From Cryptomeria japonica (lineage: Eukaryota > Streptophyta > Pinopsida > Cupressales > Cupressaceae): a stretch of DNA of 64,000 nucleotides. Of this stretch, positions 47,735-59,215 are shown one piece after another. Below the pieces are notes generated by a model, which was not told the origin of the DNA, ran no database searches, and saw nothing but the letters and a program-made list of their open reading frames with translations. The stretch spans positions 125,415,640-125,479,639 of the forward strand of contig NC_081410.1 of the NCBI RefSeq assembly GCF_030272615.1. Reading direction: 5' to 3'. How positions within the stretch are numbered: the stretch's first letter is position 1; the number at the start of each line of letters is the position of its first letter. The position numbers and the translations under genes were made by a program.

Positions 47735-49720
47735 TGACACCAAATATCAAACCATAGGACCTATAACGACACCAAATAGTGTCCTAATGGGTCATATGGA
47801 ATCCTATGACCCCTTAGGACACCATATGGTGTTGTTATGTGTCGTATGGTGTCTTAAGGGATCATATGGTGTCCTAAGGGGTCACAGGACACCATATGAC
47901 CTCTTAGGAAATAATACAACCTCTAATGACACCTAAGGGGCTATATGGTGGGCTAATAGGAATTACAAAAGAAGAGAAAGAGGGATGGGGTATGGAGGAA
48001 GGGAGAAGGGGAGAGAGTGAGAGAGAGAGGGGTGGGGTATGGAGGAAGGGGGAGAGAGAGAGAGGGGGGGGAGAGAGGGATAGAAGAAGGAGGGGGGAGC
48101 GAGAGGAAGAGAGATCAAATCCAGGACACAGTATGTCCCTTAGAACACAATATGGCCCCTAACAACATCTAAGGGGTCATAGGGTGTCCTAAGGGGTCAT
48201 ATGACACTATATTATCCCTTAGCACACCATAGGACCTATAACGACACCAAATAGTGTCCTAAGGGGTCATAGAACACCATATGACCCTTTAGAACACCAT
48301 ATGGTGTTGTTATGGGTCATTGGTGTCCCGAGGGGTCATATGGCATCCTATGACCCCTTACGACACCATATGGTGTTGTTATGTGTCGCATGGTGTCTTA
48401 AGGGGTCATATGGTGTCCTAAGGGGTCACAGAACACCATATGACCTCTTAGGAAACAATAAGACCTCTGATGACACCTAAGGGGTCATATGGTGGGCTAA
48501 TAGGAATTACAGAAGAAGAGAAAGAGGGAGGGAGAGAAGAAGAGAAAGAGGGATGGGGTATGGAGGAAGGGAGAAAGGGAGAGAGAGAGAGAGAGAGAGT
48601 GATGGGGTATGGAGGAGGGGAGAGACAGATAGACATACAAACAAACAGAGAGAGAGAGAGAGAAGAAGGAGGGGGGAGGGAGAGGAAGAGATATCAAATC
48701 CAGGACACAATATGACCCTTAGGACACTATATGACCCCTAACAACATCTAAGGGGTCATATGACACTATATTATCTCTTATCACACCATAGGACCTATAA
48801 CGACACCAAATAGTGTCCTAAGGGGTCATAGAACACCATATGACCCTTTAGAACACCATATGGCATTGTTATGGGTCATTGGTGTCCCGAGGGGTCATAT
48901 GGAATCCTATGAACCCTTAGGAAACTATATGGTGTTGTTATGGGTTGTATGGTATCTTAAGGGGTCATACGGTGTCCTAAGGGGTCACAAGACACCATAT
49001 GACCACTTAGGAAACAATACGACCTCTAATGACACCTAAGGGGTCATATGGTGGGCTAATAAAATGATATATTAAATTTAAAGTTATAAATAGAACATCA
49101 TACAATAGAACATCAGTAGTTTAGTTTTGATATAGCTAAGTTAGACCATTGTCAACATAAGAGAGACTCCAAGCAAACAAACAATGAGGCTTCACTAAAA
49201 AGAAAGTGTAAGAGCTTGACCTAACACTAAGAGTACTGCCTAAGTTCTAAAACAGAAGAAGAGAAAGAGGCATGGGGTATGGAGGAAGGGAGAAGGGGAG
49301 AGAGCAAGAGAGAGAGGGATGGGGTATGGAGAGAGAGAGAGAGAGGGAGGGAGGGGGGAGGGAGAGGAAGAGATATCGAATCCAGAACACAATATGACCC
49401 CTAACAACATCTAAGGGGTCATAGGGTGTCCTAAGGGGTCATATGACACTATATTATCCCTTAGCACACCATAGGACCTATAACGACACCATATGACCCT
49501 TTAGAACACCATATGGTGTTGTTATGGGTCATTGGTGTCCCGAGGGGTCATATGGCATCCTATGACCCCTTAGGACACCATATGGTGTTGTTATGGGTAA
49601 TATGGTGTCTTAAGGGGTCATATGGTGTCCTAAGGGGTCACAGGACACCATATGACCTCTTAGGAAATAATACAACCTCTAATGACACCTAAGGGGTCAT
49701 ATGGTGGGCTAATAAAATGA
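47735..49720. repeat. Fold-back minisatellite array, four large units
   Basis: Four blocks end in gacacctaagggg(t)catatggtgggctaata near 47958, 48500, 49060 and 49712. Within them, caccatatgacc and ggtcatatggtg motifs alternate. The best hairpin has perfect 16-base arms GGTCATATGGTGTCCT and AGGACACCATATGACC at 49616-49631 and 49642-49657. GA-rich tracts (47960-48110, 48510-48690 and 49255-49375) separate the blocks. Confidence 0.9.
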
Positions 49721-50425
49721 TATATTAAATTTAAAGTTATGAATAGATCATCATACAATGAGACTCCAAGAGAAAAAAAACAACGAGGATTCGCTAAAAA
49801 GCAAGTGTAAGAACTTGACCTAACCCTAAGAGTACTGCCTAAGTTCTAAAACATATGATATTATTAAATTTGCAAGGTTATAGGACTGATCTCGATTGTG
49901 ACTATAGGAATTACACACTTGATTTCTTTCATGGGTATGTACCATTCCAAGCCATTTGACAAGTGATGATCATCATATAATACCACTGCCATGCATACAA
50001 CAAACTTTAATTTCTTTAGGTGATAGGCATTGTGTAACAACATGGGAACTCTCGCATACCCACCACTATCATTTTCCAAGACATCATTTGTGTTACTCTC
50101 CCTCTTTCTCTTCCTACAGGTTGTTTCTTTCTAAAAAACATATTGCAGGTACTCTGACTCATCATGTTGCTTTGTTGACACTATTTTCCACATCTGCTCT
50201 GCTCATTAAAAACACATTCGAGAAGAATATTGCTACAGGTTTCCTAGTTTGTCACGGTAATACACCCGTGGTTCAATTTTAAAACCTATTCCTCCTATTC
50301 AATATACACACACAAATCCATCAGTCAATTTTCTTAGGAGAGCATACATGATAAAAATCAAAGAGGAAGTTGCAGACAAGAAATAAATTCACTTACTTCT
50401 ATAGAAGTGCAGACACAGTTGTAGT
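49721..50425. other. Low-information segment inside the DNA transposon
   Basis: A 71-codon minus frame (50079-49864; NAYHLKKLKFVVCMAVVL) is readable but unrecognised. At about 50390-50425 the phrase ttcacttacttctat...agaagtgca.acacagttg repeats DNA at about 46608-46652 upstream of the transposase, so part of that 5' region is duplicated here. Confidence 0.45.
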
Positions 50426-50641
50426 GGGGTATTGAGGGAGGGAGGGAGAGAAGAAGAGAAAGAGGGATGGGGTATGGAGGAAGGGAGAAGGGGAGAGAGC
50501 GAGAGAGAGAGGGATGGGGTATGGAGGAAGGGATAAGGGGAGAGAGGGAGGGATGGGGTATGGAGGAAGGGAGAAGGGGAGAGAGGGAGGGATGGTGTAT
50601 GGAGGAAGGGAGAAGGGGAGAGAGGGAGAGGGGGAGAGGGG

Positions 50642-50683
<42 letters not shown>

Positions 50684-50690
50684 CACCTTG
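50426..50690 (+). repeat. Purine tract with (GA)n and a ggatggggtatggaggaaggg repeat unit
   Basis: The atggggtatggaggaaggga phrase recurs four times, followed by (GA)n at 50647-50682. The same phrase occurs in the tracts at 47980-48050, 48550-48620 and 49270-49330. Confidence 0.9.
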
Positions 50691-50719
50691 TATGCATTTG
50701 AGAGGGGGAGACAATACAC

Positions 50720-50890
50720 TTACATGTGTATATATATACTTAATATATTATATTATTATATACATAGATATATAAATATTATATATTATATGTATATACA
50801 CATATTATATATATAATATCATATTATACACATATTATCTATTACATATATTATATGTATATACACATATTATATATACAATATCATATT
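50720..50890. repeat. (AT)-rich tandem sequence (atatacacatattatatat)
   Basis: A roughly 60-bp unit, tatatgtatatacacatatt-atatata-caatatcatatta, occurs twice (about 50787 and 50850). Confidence 0.7.
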
Positions 50891-50892
50891 AT

Positions 50893-51008
50893 GCAATAGC
50901 ATGTACACGCTATTTATATTAAAAAGAGCGTGTATGGGTTGTTTATAGTAAAAAGAGCGCGTACGCGCTTCTTACACCATAAGTACCTTGTACGCGCTTT
51001 TGACTATT
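50893..51008. repeat. Right cluster of palindromic GTACGC-type repeats
   Basis: Four variants: agcatgtacacgct, agcgtgtatgggt, the near-perfect palindrome agcgcgtacgcgct, and ccttgtacgcgct. Spacing includes tagtaaaaagag. Confidence 0.75.
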
Positions 51009-51789
51009 TAGGCTTGCAAATAGGCCTGGATGACAAAGCTACAATTCGGAAGTTTGATTTCTCTCCATTTCTCTCATTTTTGACATGTTTTATTTTATCA
51101 ATTTGGTTTATCGACTTTGTCATCATCAGGTTTACTCTTCATCAAGTGGGTATTTCTAAAATTGCCACCATATTTTAACCCATCTTCTGAGATTTCTAAC
51201 CATATAATTTTATTTCAATTTGAACAACAATAACATATTATTATTGAATTTCTTTTACCAATGTATCCATAGTTCTCACAGACATAGGTGCACCATTTTT
51301 TTAGATAACTTTTGATATACTTATCCAAATTTTAAAAACTTTATATATTATTGTAGTGCACTTGATTCTTTACAATTTTCAAAAAAAAGAATTATATTTT
51401 CGATTTGTTTAGTGCAACTTATGCTTCACGCACGAACATGTACCTAATTTTTAGGATGTGCTCGATTGGAAAAATCATAAAAAAAAAATACTAAACAAAA
51501 AATTACAAAAAAATGTACATCTTATAGTGTTCACTCTTGAATATCTTTCTGCCAAAGGATTTGTCAAAATACTAAATCTAACTATGAATTTTTTGATGCG
51601 CACGTCAAACACTATGTTATGTTTTTCAAAAAGAATCAGGGTCAGTTTTTTGTGCACGAAGGATTTGACCCCCTTAATCTTATCCAGGTAATACAATATT
51701 TGTTCTTTGATTATCTTCATATCTTGAGTGGATGACTTTCAAATTTTGCCTTCAAGTTTAGGTTCACCTGATTTCAAAAAAGAAAAAAA
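51009..51789. other. AT-rich right part of the DNA transposon
   Basis: No supported gene lies between the right repeat cluster and the right TIR. Confidence 0.5.
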
Positions 51790-51839
51790 AGTGTCCACTT
51801 ATACCCCCCTTTTTGACCACCATCTTTGTGCACTTACCC
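51790..51839 (-). repeat. Right terminal inverted repeat of the DNA transposon
   Basis: On plus it runs from gtgtccac to tgtgcacttaccc. It is the inverted partner of 42719-42768, with a short insertion of C/T-rich sequence relative to it. Confidence 0.85.
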
Positions 51840-51845
51840 TCAAGT

Positions 51846-52440
51846 TAATCCATGAAGAGGGGAATCCAAAGGCTTCTAGGCATTTGCACAAGAATCTCCA
51901 GTCCACCTTGTCATAGGCTTTCCTAATGTCTAGTTTTAAGAGCATGCTAGGAGTTCCATTCTTCTAGACAAAGTGAATGGCCTCCTGAGCTATAATAACC
52001 CCATCATAAATAGACCTCCGATGAACAAAACTTGTTTGTTCTTCGCTAATCAAAAGATGAAGGAGTTTCTGAAGCCTATTAGCTAAATTTTTAGTAAAAA
52101 TCTTATAGATGGTGTTACACAGTGCAATGGGTCTGAACTCATCAAAATACTCAGGCTTATCCTTCTTCGGGACGAGGGCCAAAAAAGTATTATTGATTTC
52201 TTTGAGAATATTACCTAGGTTCCTCATGCCCTCAAGAGCACCCGTCACCTCCTCCCCTATGAAGGACCAACATTTCTGAAAAAAATTAGTTGGAAAGCCA
52301 TTCGGACCAGGGAATTTGTCTGGATTCATCTACATAAGAGTTGCACTTCTACTTCTGCTAAAGAGAATTTTGCGGTCAGACTATGAGTTTGATCCTTACT
52401 AAGTAGTTCTGGTATACATTTTAGAAACTTGTCTTGGTTT
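51846..52440 (-). pseudogene. LINE C ORF2, RT first half
   Basis: From 52329 downward: FPGPNGFPTNFFQKCWSFIG, NNTFLALVPKKDKPEYFDE, FRPIALCNTIYKIFTKNLAN, EEQTSFVHRRSIYDGVI, then after a stop MLLKLDIRKAYDKVDWRFL (about 51900) and EAFGFPSSWIN at the junction with the DNA transposon. Confidence 0.92.
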
Positions 52441-53692
52441 TAGCAAAGAGGGCTCAAATCAATGTTGAGAGTATTGGGAAAAAAGTCTACTACCTCCCTT
52501 GAGATGAGCTTAGGATCCTCCACCTCAGAGTCATTACAAATCTTTATCTTAGAGATTCTATTAACGACTCTTCTAAGTTTTATACTATTGTGAAATAATT
52601 TAGTGTTCTTATCCCCCTCATCCAGCCACGTCTCCCTAGATTTTTGTTTCCAAAAGACCTCCTCTTTTGCAAGAATATTTTCTTGTTCAAGAAGGAGTTT
52701 CTTTTCTTTGAGAAACAAAGCTTCATCCATCCCTTTCCTCATGACAACTCCATTTACCTCCACTAACTCTGCTTCCACCTATGCCTTCTTGTCAAAAATA
52801 TTACCAAAATGATCCTTATTCCACAGAATGAGCTTCTGCTTAATTATCTTAAGCTTATTGACTACCTTAGAGATCCCAGACCTAGAGACCTCTGCCTCTT
52901 TCCACTATTCCTCTAAAAGCCTAAGAATATTGTCATCTCTCAGCCACATCTGTTTGAATTAAAAAGGACATCTTCTTGGACCTGAGTCACCAAGAATGCT
53001 AAGTTGGATCAAAAAATTATCCAAGCCCGAGAAGCGTAAAATTGAGGCTTCTAAGGTATATGGAAAGTTCATGAGACTACCCGATACAAAGAACCTATCT
53101 AGTTTTATTGTGATATTACTAAAATCTAACCTTCTTTTATTCTAGGTAAAGGCATCCTTAACCATGTTAATCTCTATCAAGCCACTACAATGGATCCAGT
53201 CTACAAAGTCTAAAGTAGCTCTAGAGGTTTTGCCTTTGCCCCCTCGCTTCTCAAATTGATTCATGATAGCATTGAAGTTACCTTCTATAATGCAATACTG
53301 TTCCTAGGAATTTGTGAATTCCTTGATTTCCTTCCAAACTCTTCTTTTGTCCTCATTGAGGGTTGGTCCATAAACATTAATAATGAGAAAATCTAGTTTG
53401 TGTTTAAAACTAGTAACTCTATCATTGATCCAATTGCCATGAGACTCTAATAATGAGAACCCAATATTATGAGGATCCCAAATTATGGCCAGACCTCCAG
53501 AGGATCTAGTGGCTAGAACACTCGTAATATTTCTAAAGCCTAGTCGTTTACCAAAAGAGGCTAAGTCATCTTTCTCTAGTTTGGTTTCCTGTAAAATACT
53601 AAATCAGAACTATAGTTAGATAGATAGCGTTTAACTATCCGCTCCTTGTTAGGGGCATTTAAACCCCTAACATTCCATGATATTACTTTCAT
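52441..53692 (-). pseudogene. LINE C ORF2, endonuclease and linker
   Basis: ORF2 begins MKVISWNVRGLNAPNKERIV (ATG at 53692), an EEP endonuclease start. The endonuclease is heavily interrupted but traceable to about 52990. The linker (EDVFWKQKSRETWLDEGDKN-like; 52778-52440) contains the conserved SRETWLDEGDKNTKLFHNSI block that precedes RT in plant L1s. Confidence 0.85.
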
Positions 53693-55513
53693 GGTGTTGT
53701 GGGAAGGACCTTCCCCTTCCTTGCATGAAACATATGCATGAGTTTAACCTGGCCTTCAGCTATACCATCATTAGCTCTCAGCTCCGATAGGGATTTCCTA
53801 CCTCTCTTTTTACAGAGTTTAGCACAATCCGGAGTAACCTTCTCCCCAACCCATTGTTCAATTCCTAATGCTTCAAAAGTTTCACCATTTTCTTTGTCAT
53901 CTAACTCCATTATAAGGGATTCTGTATCCGTGACCTTTGGGGGATTGGTAAAATTCATAATCCCTTTCACCAGCAACCTTTTTTGTAATTCTAGCTCTTC
54001 TTTGTCTACTATTTCATCCAGGTAAATTCTCCAAGATGTCCTCAGTGACTGAATCACATAAATAATTGATAATGCAGTTTACCTCTTCCTCTTTACGAAC
54101 CAAATCCTCCTCATGTTCAACCTTATCCAATCTATCGGTAGCTTCCAACGAATGGGAGGAACCATTTTCTACCAGATTGCCCCTGACTTTCGAACCAACA
54201 TCCTATTTAGGGATAAGAATCATATCCCCCCCCTCCCCAGCTACCCGATAATCAATATCATGATTGATTTCATCCTTACTATCATAAGATAAATTTTTAA
54301 ATTCTTCCCTTCCTGCCACTTCAAGGGCAAAATAGTTCTTCTCTTTCTTAGAGTCAGTAACCCTCCCCTTCTTATCCTTCAAAATAGCTTTATGGGATAG
54401 TAAGGGAGAGAAATTCACCCCCTCATCCATGCTCTGATAACCTACAATTTCCCCTTCTTATACCTCATCATACTGCCTTGTCGGAGGAGGGCTATCCCTG
54501 ATCACAAACCCCCCCTTTTCCAAATTGAAACAAATATCCAGCTTAGGAACTTCCCTAGGGTTTTTTTGAGAGGGTAAAACTTCTAAGATCGGTTTGATTG
54601 CTAAGTCTAGATCTAAAATCCATTTATAAAATTTAGGGTAAATTAGTAAAGTCGACTCCCTAGTTCTGATTTCAATAGGGTTGAGTGAATTGACACTAAT
54701 ATCCATATTAACTATCAATACACAATCTGAATGCTTCTGATATTTGTCACTAATCTCTACGAATTTTCTTAAATGATTACCTATTTTCCTAATAATTTCT
54801 TTATCCATTAATTCTATTAGTAAGTTGGGGATCAAAACCGGTCTATCTACTTTAAATGACTATAATTTGTTTGGATTAAAAGCAGGTTGCCAATCTAAAA
54901 ATTTAAAAACAAAGCCTTTAAAAATCGGAGATTTACCTATTAAGAATTCATTCTTATGCCTGGCATTTCCACAGTCAATATAAAGAAAACCCTCAGATAA
55001 AATAGCAATACTCACTATCCAATTGAAGGAAGACTTGAACTAACCTGCAATTACCTCTGTCGGGACTCCAAGTCCGCACCATCTAGCAAAAACCCCAAAT
55101 GTTTTGCAAGATTGTTGAATCCTTTCAACCAAACTATCATTGATTTCTAGCACATTTTTCTCTTCTAATTTAGGGTTTGTCTTCAAATTCGACTTCACCT
55201 CCATGGGTTTGGGAGGAAGCAAAGATTTGGGATTCTTGCAACCCTCCACAAATATCTTAGGTCTGGCAAAATTACCACCCGACCTCCAATTATCCAAGTT
55301 CTCAATATATTTTTTTTATTTGGCTTGACCCGGGGAACCAGTTTTAAAAAACCTTCCTCAAGATTCTGCAAATGGGTGAATCTATTGGAGATGGTCGGCC
55401 TGATAGAGCCTTCCAGGTGAAGGGTATTTTGTTTGCCATGTCCTCCATTCCTAAAAAATGGTAAACCTTTCATAGCAGCCCTCTGATATCTCCTTGGTTT
55501 CACCATCTGCCAT
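53689..55513 (-). pseudogene. LINE C ORF1
   Basis: The start is MADGETKE at 55513; the stop TGA at 53689-53691 overlaps the ORF2 ATG as ATGA. The DUF4283-like core is split over several frames: VERIQQSCKTFGVFARWCGL, FVFKFLDWQPAFNPNKL, then IPNLLIELMDKEIIRKIGNH and LKLDICFNLEKGGFVIRD-like sequence, followed by an acidic/Lys-rich tail. No clear CCHC knuckle was found. At least four breaks. Confidence 0.75.
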
Positions 55514-55941
55514 TCTAATTTTGCCTAAGGAAGGGGAGCCTAGTTCCCCGAATTGCAGGCCGAAACTGCATATTTTGTTTGCTCGAAAAACCATTTCTGT
55601 CACTCGATGTCTAGATATTTTCGCGGAAGAAATCATAGAGCCATGCTTTTTCTTATATGTCAAATTTAATTTGTTTATTTATTTTTATAATTAAATAATA
55701 AAATCTATTAAAAAATTATAATATTAATGTGGGAATAGAATTTAAATATATAATACTATTATAATGATAAATTTAAATTATATTAAAAATATATTTTAAT
55801 ATTTAAATTAAAAATAAATAAAATTCAATCTAACCTTAATACTAAACCAAAATAAACCTTACTTGATTAAATCATATTGAACCCTAACACAAATTTAATG
55901 TTGACTTTAAACCAAATTGAATTGAACCCTAAACCTAATAC

Positions 55942-55944
<3 letters not shown>
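55514..55944. other. LINE C 5' region grading into AT-rich DNA
   Basis: 55514-55660 is GC-richer and is probably LINE C 5' UTR. 55680-55940 is AT-rich with no supported feature. Confidence 0.5.

Positions 55945-56033
<89 letters not shown>
55945..56033. repeat. (CT)n-(CA)n compound microsatellite
   Basis: About 39 CT units followed by about 5-6 CA units. Confidence 0.97.
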
Positions 56034-56106
56034 TAAGGAAGTTAAGTAGTGGAACAACTTCCTACACCAACCTTGAGAGGAGAATAATGCAAAAACTTTT
56101 ATAGAT

Positions 56107-56924
56107 TGTTAAAAAAGTTACAGAAATAAATAAAATATCATGCATACCACAACACAACAACACAATGATTTATGTGAGGAAAACCCTTTTGGGAGAAAAA
56201 CCCTACACTCCAAAAGCAACTCAATATATTATTCACCAATCAATAACAGATTATAATATACTTGCAGAGAAATTTCTTCATAGGAGTACCACTAATCAGA
56301 GACTCAGAGGTAACTCAATAGCCATAAGACTCTTATACTCAACCTCTATCTCACGCACCTCGTATAGAGGAGATACAATACAAGAAACCATTAAACGGTA
56401 TTACAAAACCATGGGTTAAAAACACCAAATAAAGTAGAGTCGACCTTATCTCCATTCTAGATTCTCTATGATGTGTCAAAACACACATCAACACATGTTC
56501 CTCCCCTTTATAGCTCATTTATGTTTCTAGTGCAATTTATGTTTCCTATTTCATGAGTCCAAAATTTTGGAGGCCATAACTTGTGAACCATGTGTTCGAT
56601 TGACGAATAATTTGAAGCACTAGAAAGCTCGTGAAGTTCTCTATCACCTTGTTATAGCTATGCCATTTACACCCACTTTTCAAGGTGTTTCAGAGCCTCT
56701 AAAATCCTCAAAATTAACTTTAAACCTTTCATCGCACCCTTCAAAAATGGAAACTTTAATATCTTCAAAACTAGATATGATCTTGCGATGAAAATTTACC
56801 GGCATGCTCATCTAGCCAACCAAAAGCTTCAGGGAGAATTTCACACCATTTCTTACTCAAATAAAAAATTACTATAAATAGTAACCTCATGTAAATGCAA
56901 GGTTGAGACACCATTTTCCCAACA
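56107..56924 (-). repeat. 3' LTR of the Copia fossil
   Basis: On minus it starts TGTTGGGAAAATGG right after a purine tract (caagtgggagaa) and probably ends ...TTTTTTAACA near 56107, about 818 bp. The start is firm; the end is inferred from the TG/CA rule. Confidence 0.65.
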
Positions 56925-59215
56925 TTCTCCCACTTGTCGAACACCTTGCAAGAGAAAAGGGAGTATCAACACAATAATTTAATTACTAGGTCCCTTGCAA
57001 CCCTTAGACTCTGAACACCATTATAACTTCTACGTTCTCACAACCTTAGTTAAAAAATATGTAACATTCTTCAAAATCTCTACCGTAACCAGCTTCACCC
57101 TGTCATCTTCAACCATATCTCTAACAAAATGATACTAAACATCAATGTGTTTGGTCTGAACATGAAACATCGGGTTCTTAGCTAGGGAGATTGCACTCTG
57201 GCTATCACAATAAACTGTCACTACACCTTGTTTTATTCCAATCTCTTAACACGGTCTTTTAAGCTAAATGGATTCTTTACAAGTATGAGTAGCTACCATA
57301 TACTCTTCTTTTGTAGTGGACAAAGCAACCACATCTTGTTGTTTACTCATCCAACTAATTGCACTACCAAATAAAGTAAACACGTAAGCATTGGTGGATC
57401 TTTTGCTATCAATATCACCTACCCAATCTAAATCCACATAACCATGAATATCAAGAGAAATCGTGTCTCCAACCAAATTACCATGATAACACAAAGAATA
57501 CTCTAAGGTACCCTTCAAATATCTAAAGACTCTTTTGACTGCATCCGAATGAACTCTACCAGGATTAGATATATATCTGGAAAGAACTCCTACTGCTTGG
57601 GCAATGTCTGGTCTAGTACAGACCATTTCATACATCAAACTCCCAACTGCACTCTAGTAAGGCATTCTTCTCATGTCTTCCATCTCTGATGGAGATATAG
57701 AACACTCTGAAATAAATAATTTCATTCTAACAGTGAAGGGAACACATAATGGTCTACAATCCTACATGTTGAACCTCTGTAATACTGAATTCACATACTT
57801 ACTCTAGCCTAGCCATATATTTTTGTTCACTCTATCTCTTCTAATTTTCATCCCAAAAATTTGTAGCTTTCATTTCAAATTTAGCAACAAGCTGAGACTT
57901 TAGTTCTAAAATCATACCATTCCCTTTACCAATGAATAACATATCATTAACATATAATACAATATACAGCAAATGATCATCATCCGATTTATAATAAACA
58001 CAGTGATCTTATTTAGAATGCTTAAATCCCAAACTCAACACATATGTATCAAATTTTTGGTACCACATCCTAAGACTCTGTTTGAGGCCATACAAAGATT
58101 TCTTCAATTTACAGACCAAATTACTTTTACCTTTCACCACATAGTTCTCTGGTTGTATGATGTAGATATCCTCCTCCAAATAACAATGAAGGAAAACAAT
58201 TTTCACATCCATTTTCTCAACCTCTAAATCATAAGCAGTAGCAATAGAAAGCAAAAATCTAATGGATGTCATTTTTGTAACAAGAGAAAATATCTCACCA
58301 TAATCAACACCCTCAATCTAAGAGTAGCCTTTTGCAAGCAACCTTGTTTTATACTTCTCAAAGCTTCCATCTAAACCAATCTTTTTCATGAACACCCATT
58401 TGCAACCAACAGGATTCTATCCTTCAGACAATGGTACAAGATCCCATGTATCATTCTTTTTCAAAGCTACCATTTCTTCTTCCATAGCAATCTTCTAGGA
58501 TTTTTCATCATTCATACCTAATGCCTCTTCTATGGATCTAGGTTCATGCACATTAGTATTCAAAGAAAAAATGCATCTCCAATAATCAAGTGAATACCTT
58601 TCAAGTGGTTGTGTATGTCTTCTAGACCTTTGAACAAGCTAAGTTGGAGGTTATTCCTCCTCTTCTGAAGATTTAGAGATAGATGAGCTCTCCTCAACTT
58701 CTTGCCTATCAAGTGGTCTCAATTCAACTCTTTCAGGTGTAGAAGAGAATTGAATCACATCTTCCTATTTACTCTGTATTGGCTGCAATGTAATAAAAGG
58801 AGACTTAATTTCTCTAAAAATAATACTTCTACTATGAATTACCTTTTGTGCAACAGGGTTCCAAAGCTCGTATCCTTTCACACCATAACTATAACTGATG
58901 AGGATACATTTCACAACCTTGCTCTCTAATTTTGTTAGCTTCTTCTTTGGAACATGTGCTTATTCCTTGCAACCAGAAACTCTAAGATGTCTTAATGAAG
59001 GCTTGTGACCTGACTGTGCTTCCATAGGCATTTTATCAACAAGAGCTAATGTTGGAGATCTGTTAATTAGTTAGCATGTAGTGGCAACAGCTTCAGCCCA
59101 AAAAGTTTGTTCTAGACCAACACCACTCAACATACTCCTATCCTTCTCCATCAATGTCATGTTCATTATTTCTGCAACTCCATTCTTCTATTGAGAATAC
59201 GAAGTTGTCTTCTAT
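56107..59215 (-). mobile_element. Copia-type LTR retrotransposon fossil, 3' portion
   Basis: From about 59215 downward on minus there are traces of the integrase C-terminal region, a Copia reverse transcriptase (KMDVKIVFLHCYLEEDIYI, KKSLYGLKQSLRMWYQKFD, LYVNDMLF), RNase H (RPDIAQAVGVLSRY, RVFRYLKGTLEYSLCY, SKRSTNAYVFTLFGSAISW) and then an LTR. The 5' half and the other LTR were not found, so it is truncated. The coding part is heavily decayed (many breaks), indicating an old insertion. Confidence 0.9.

Larger units (their letters stand above)
42719..51839 (-). mobile_element. 9.1-kb TIR DNA transposon of unassigned superfamily
   Basis: Flanked by TCAAGT at 42713-42718 and 51840-51845. Termini are inverted: left (G)TATGTGCACAAAGATGGT and right, read inward, GGGTAAGTGCACAAAGAT, with similarity running about 45-50 bp to a shared gtggacac. 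Inside are a minus-strand multi-exon transposase gene (46413-43649), a plus-strand two-exon accessory gene (43116-43712) converging on it, three clusters of a GTACGC palindrome, and about 4 kb of low-complexity and minisatellite DNA. The 5-6-bp duplication and termini do not fit CACTA (3 bp, CACTA ends), hAT (8 bp), Mutator (9 bp), PIF (3 bp) or piggyBac (TTAA). The orientation follows the transposase. Confidence 0.85.
38940..55513 (-). mobile_element. L1-type LINE (LINE C), split by a DNA transposon
   Basis: Minus-strand L1 with ORF1 (55513-53689), ORF2 endonuclease and RT start (53692-51840), a 9.1-kb DNA-transposon insertion (42719-51839), then RT end, zf-RVT and RNase H down to about 39300. 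Joining across one copy of the TCAAGT duplication restores a smooth ORF2 reading (SSWIN-LIFECISTPKF). A second, unclassified block of about 1 kb (40440-41440) also interrupts it. The 3' end is blurred by microsatellites. Many stops mark it as old. Confidence 0.88.

Noticed and set aside
47016-48741. Long Arg/Glu/Gly-rich (plus) and Ser/Leu/Pro-rich (minus) reading frames
   Set aside because: They are translations of GA/CT simple sequence without stops. There is no domain and no coding signal.
42719-51839. CACTA (En/Spm) assignment based on the subterminal repeats
   Set aside because: Ends are not CACTA, the target duplication is 5-6 bp rather than 3, and the transposase lacks recognisable CACTA transposase blocks.
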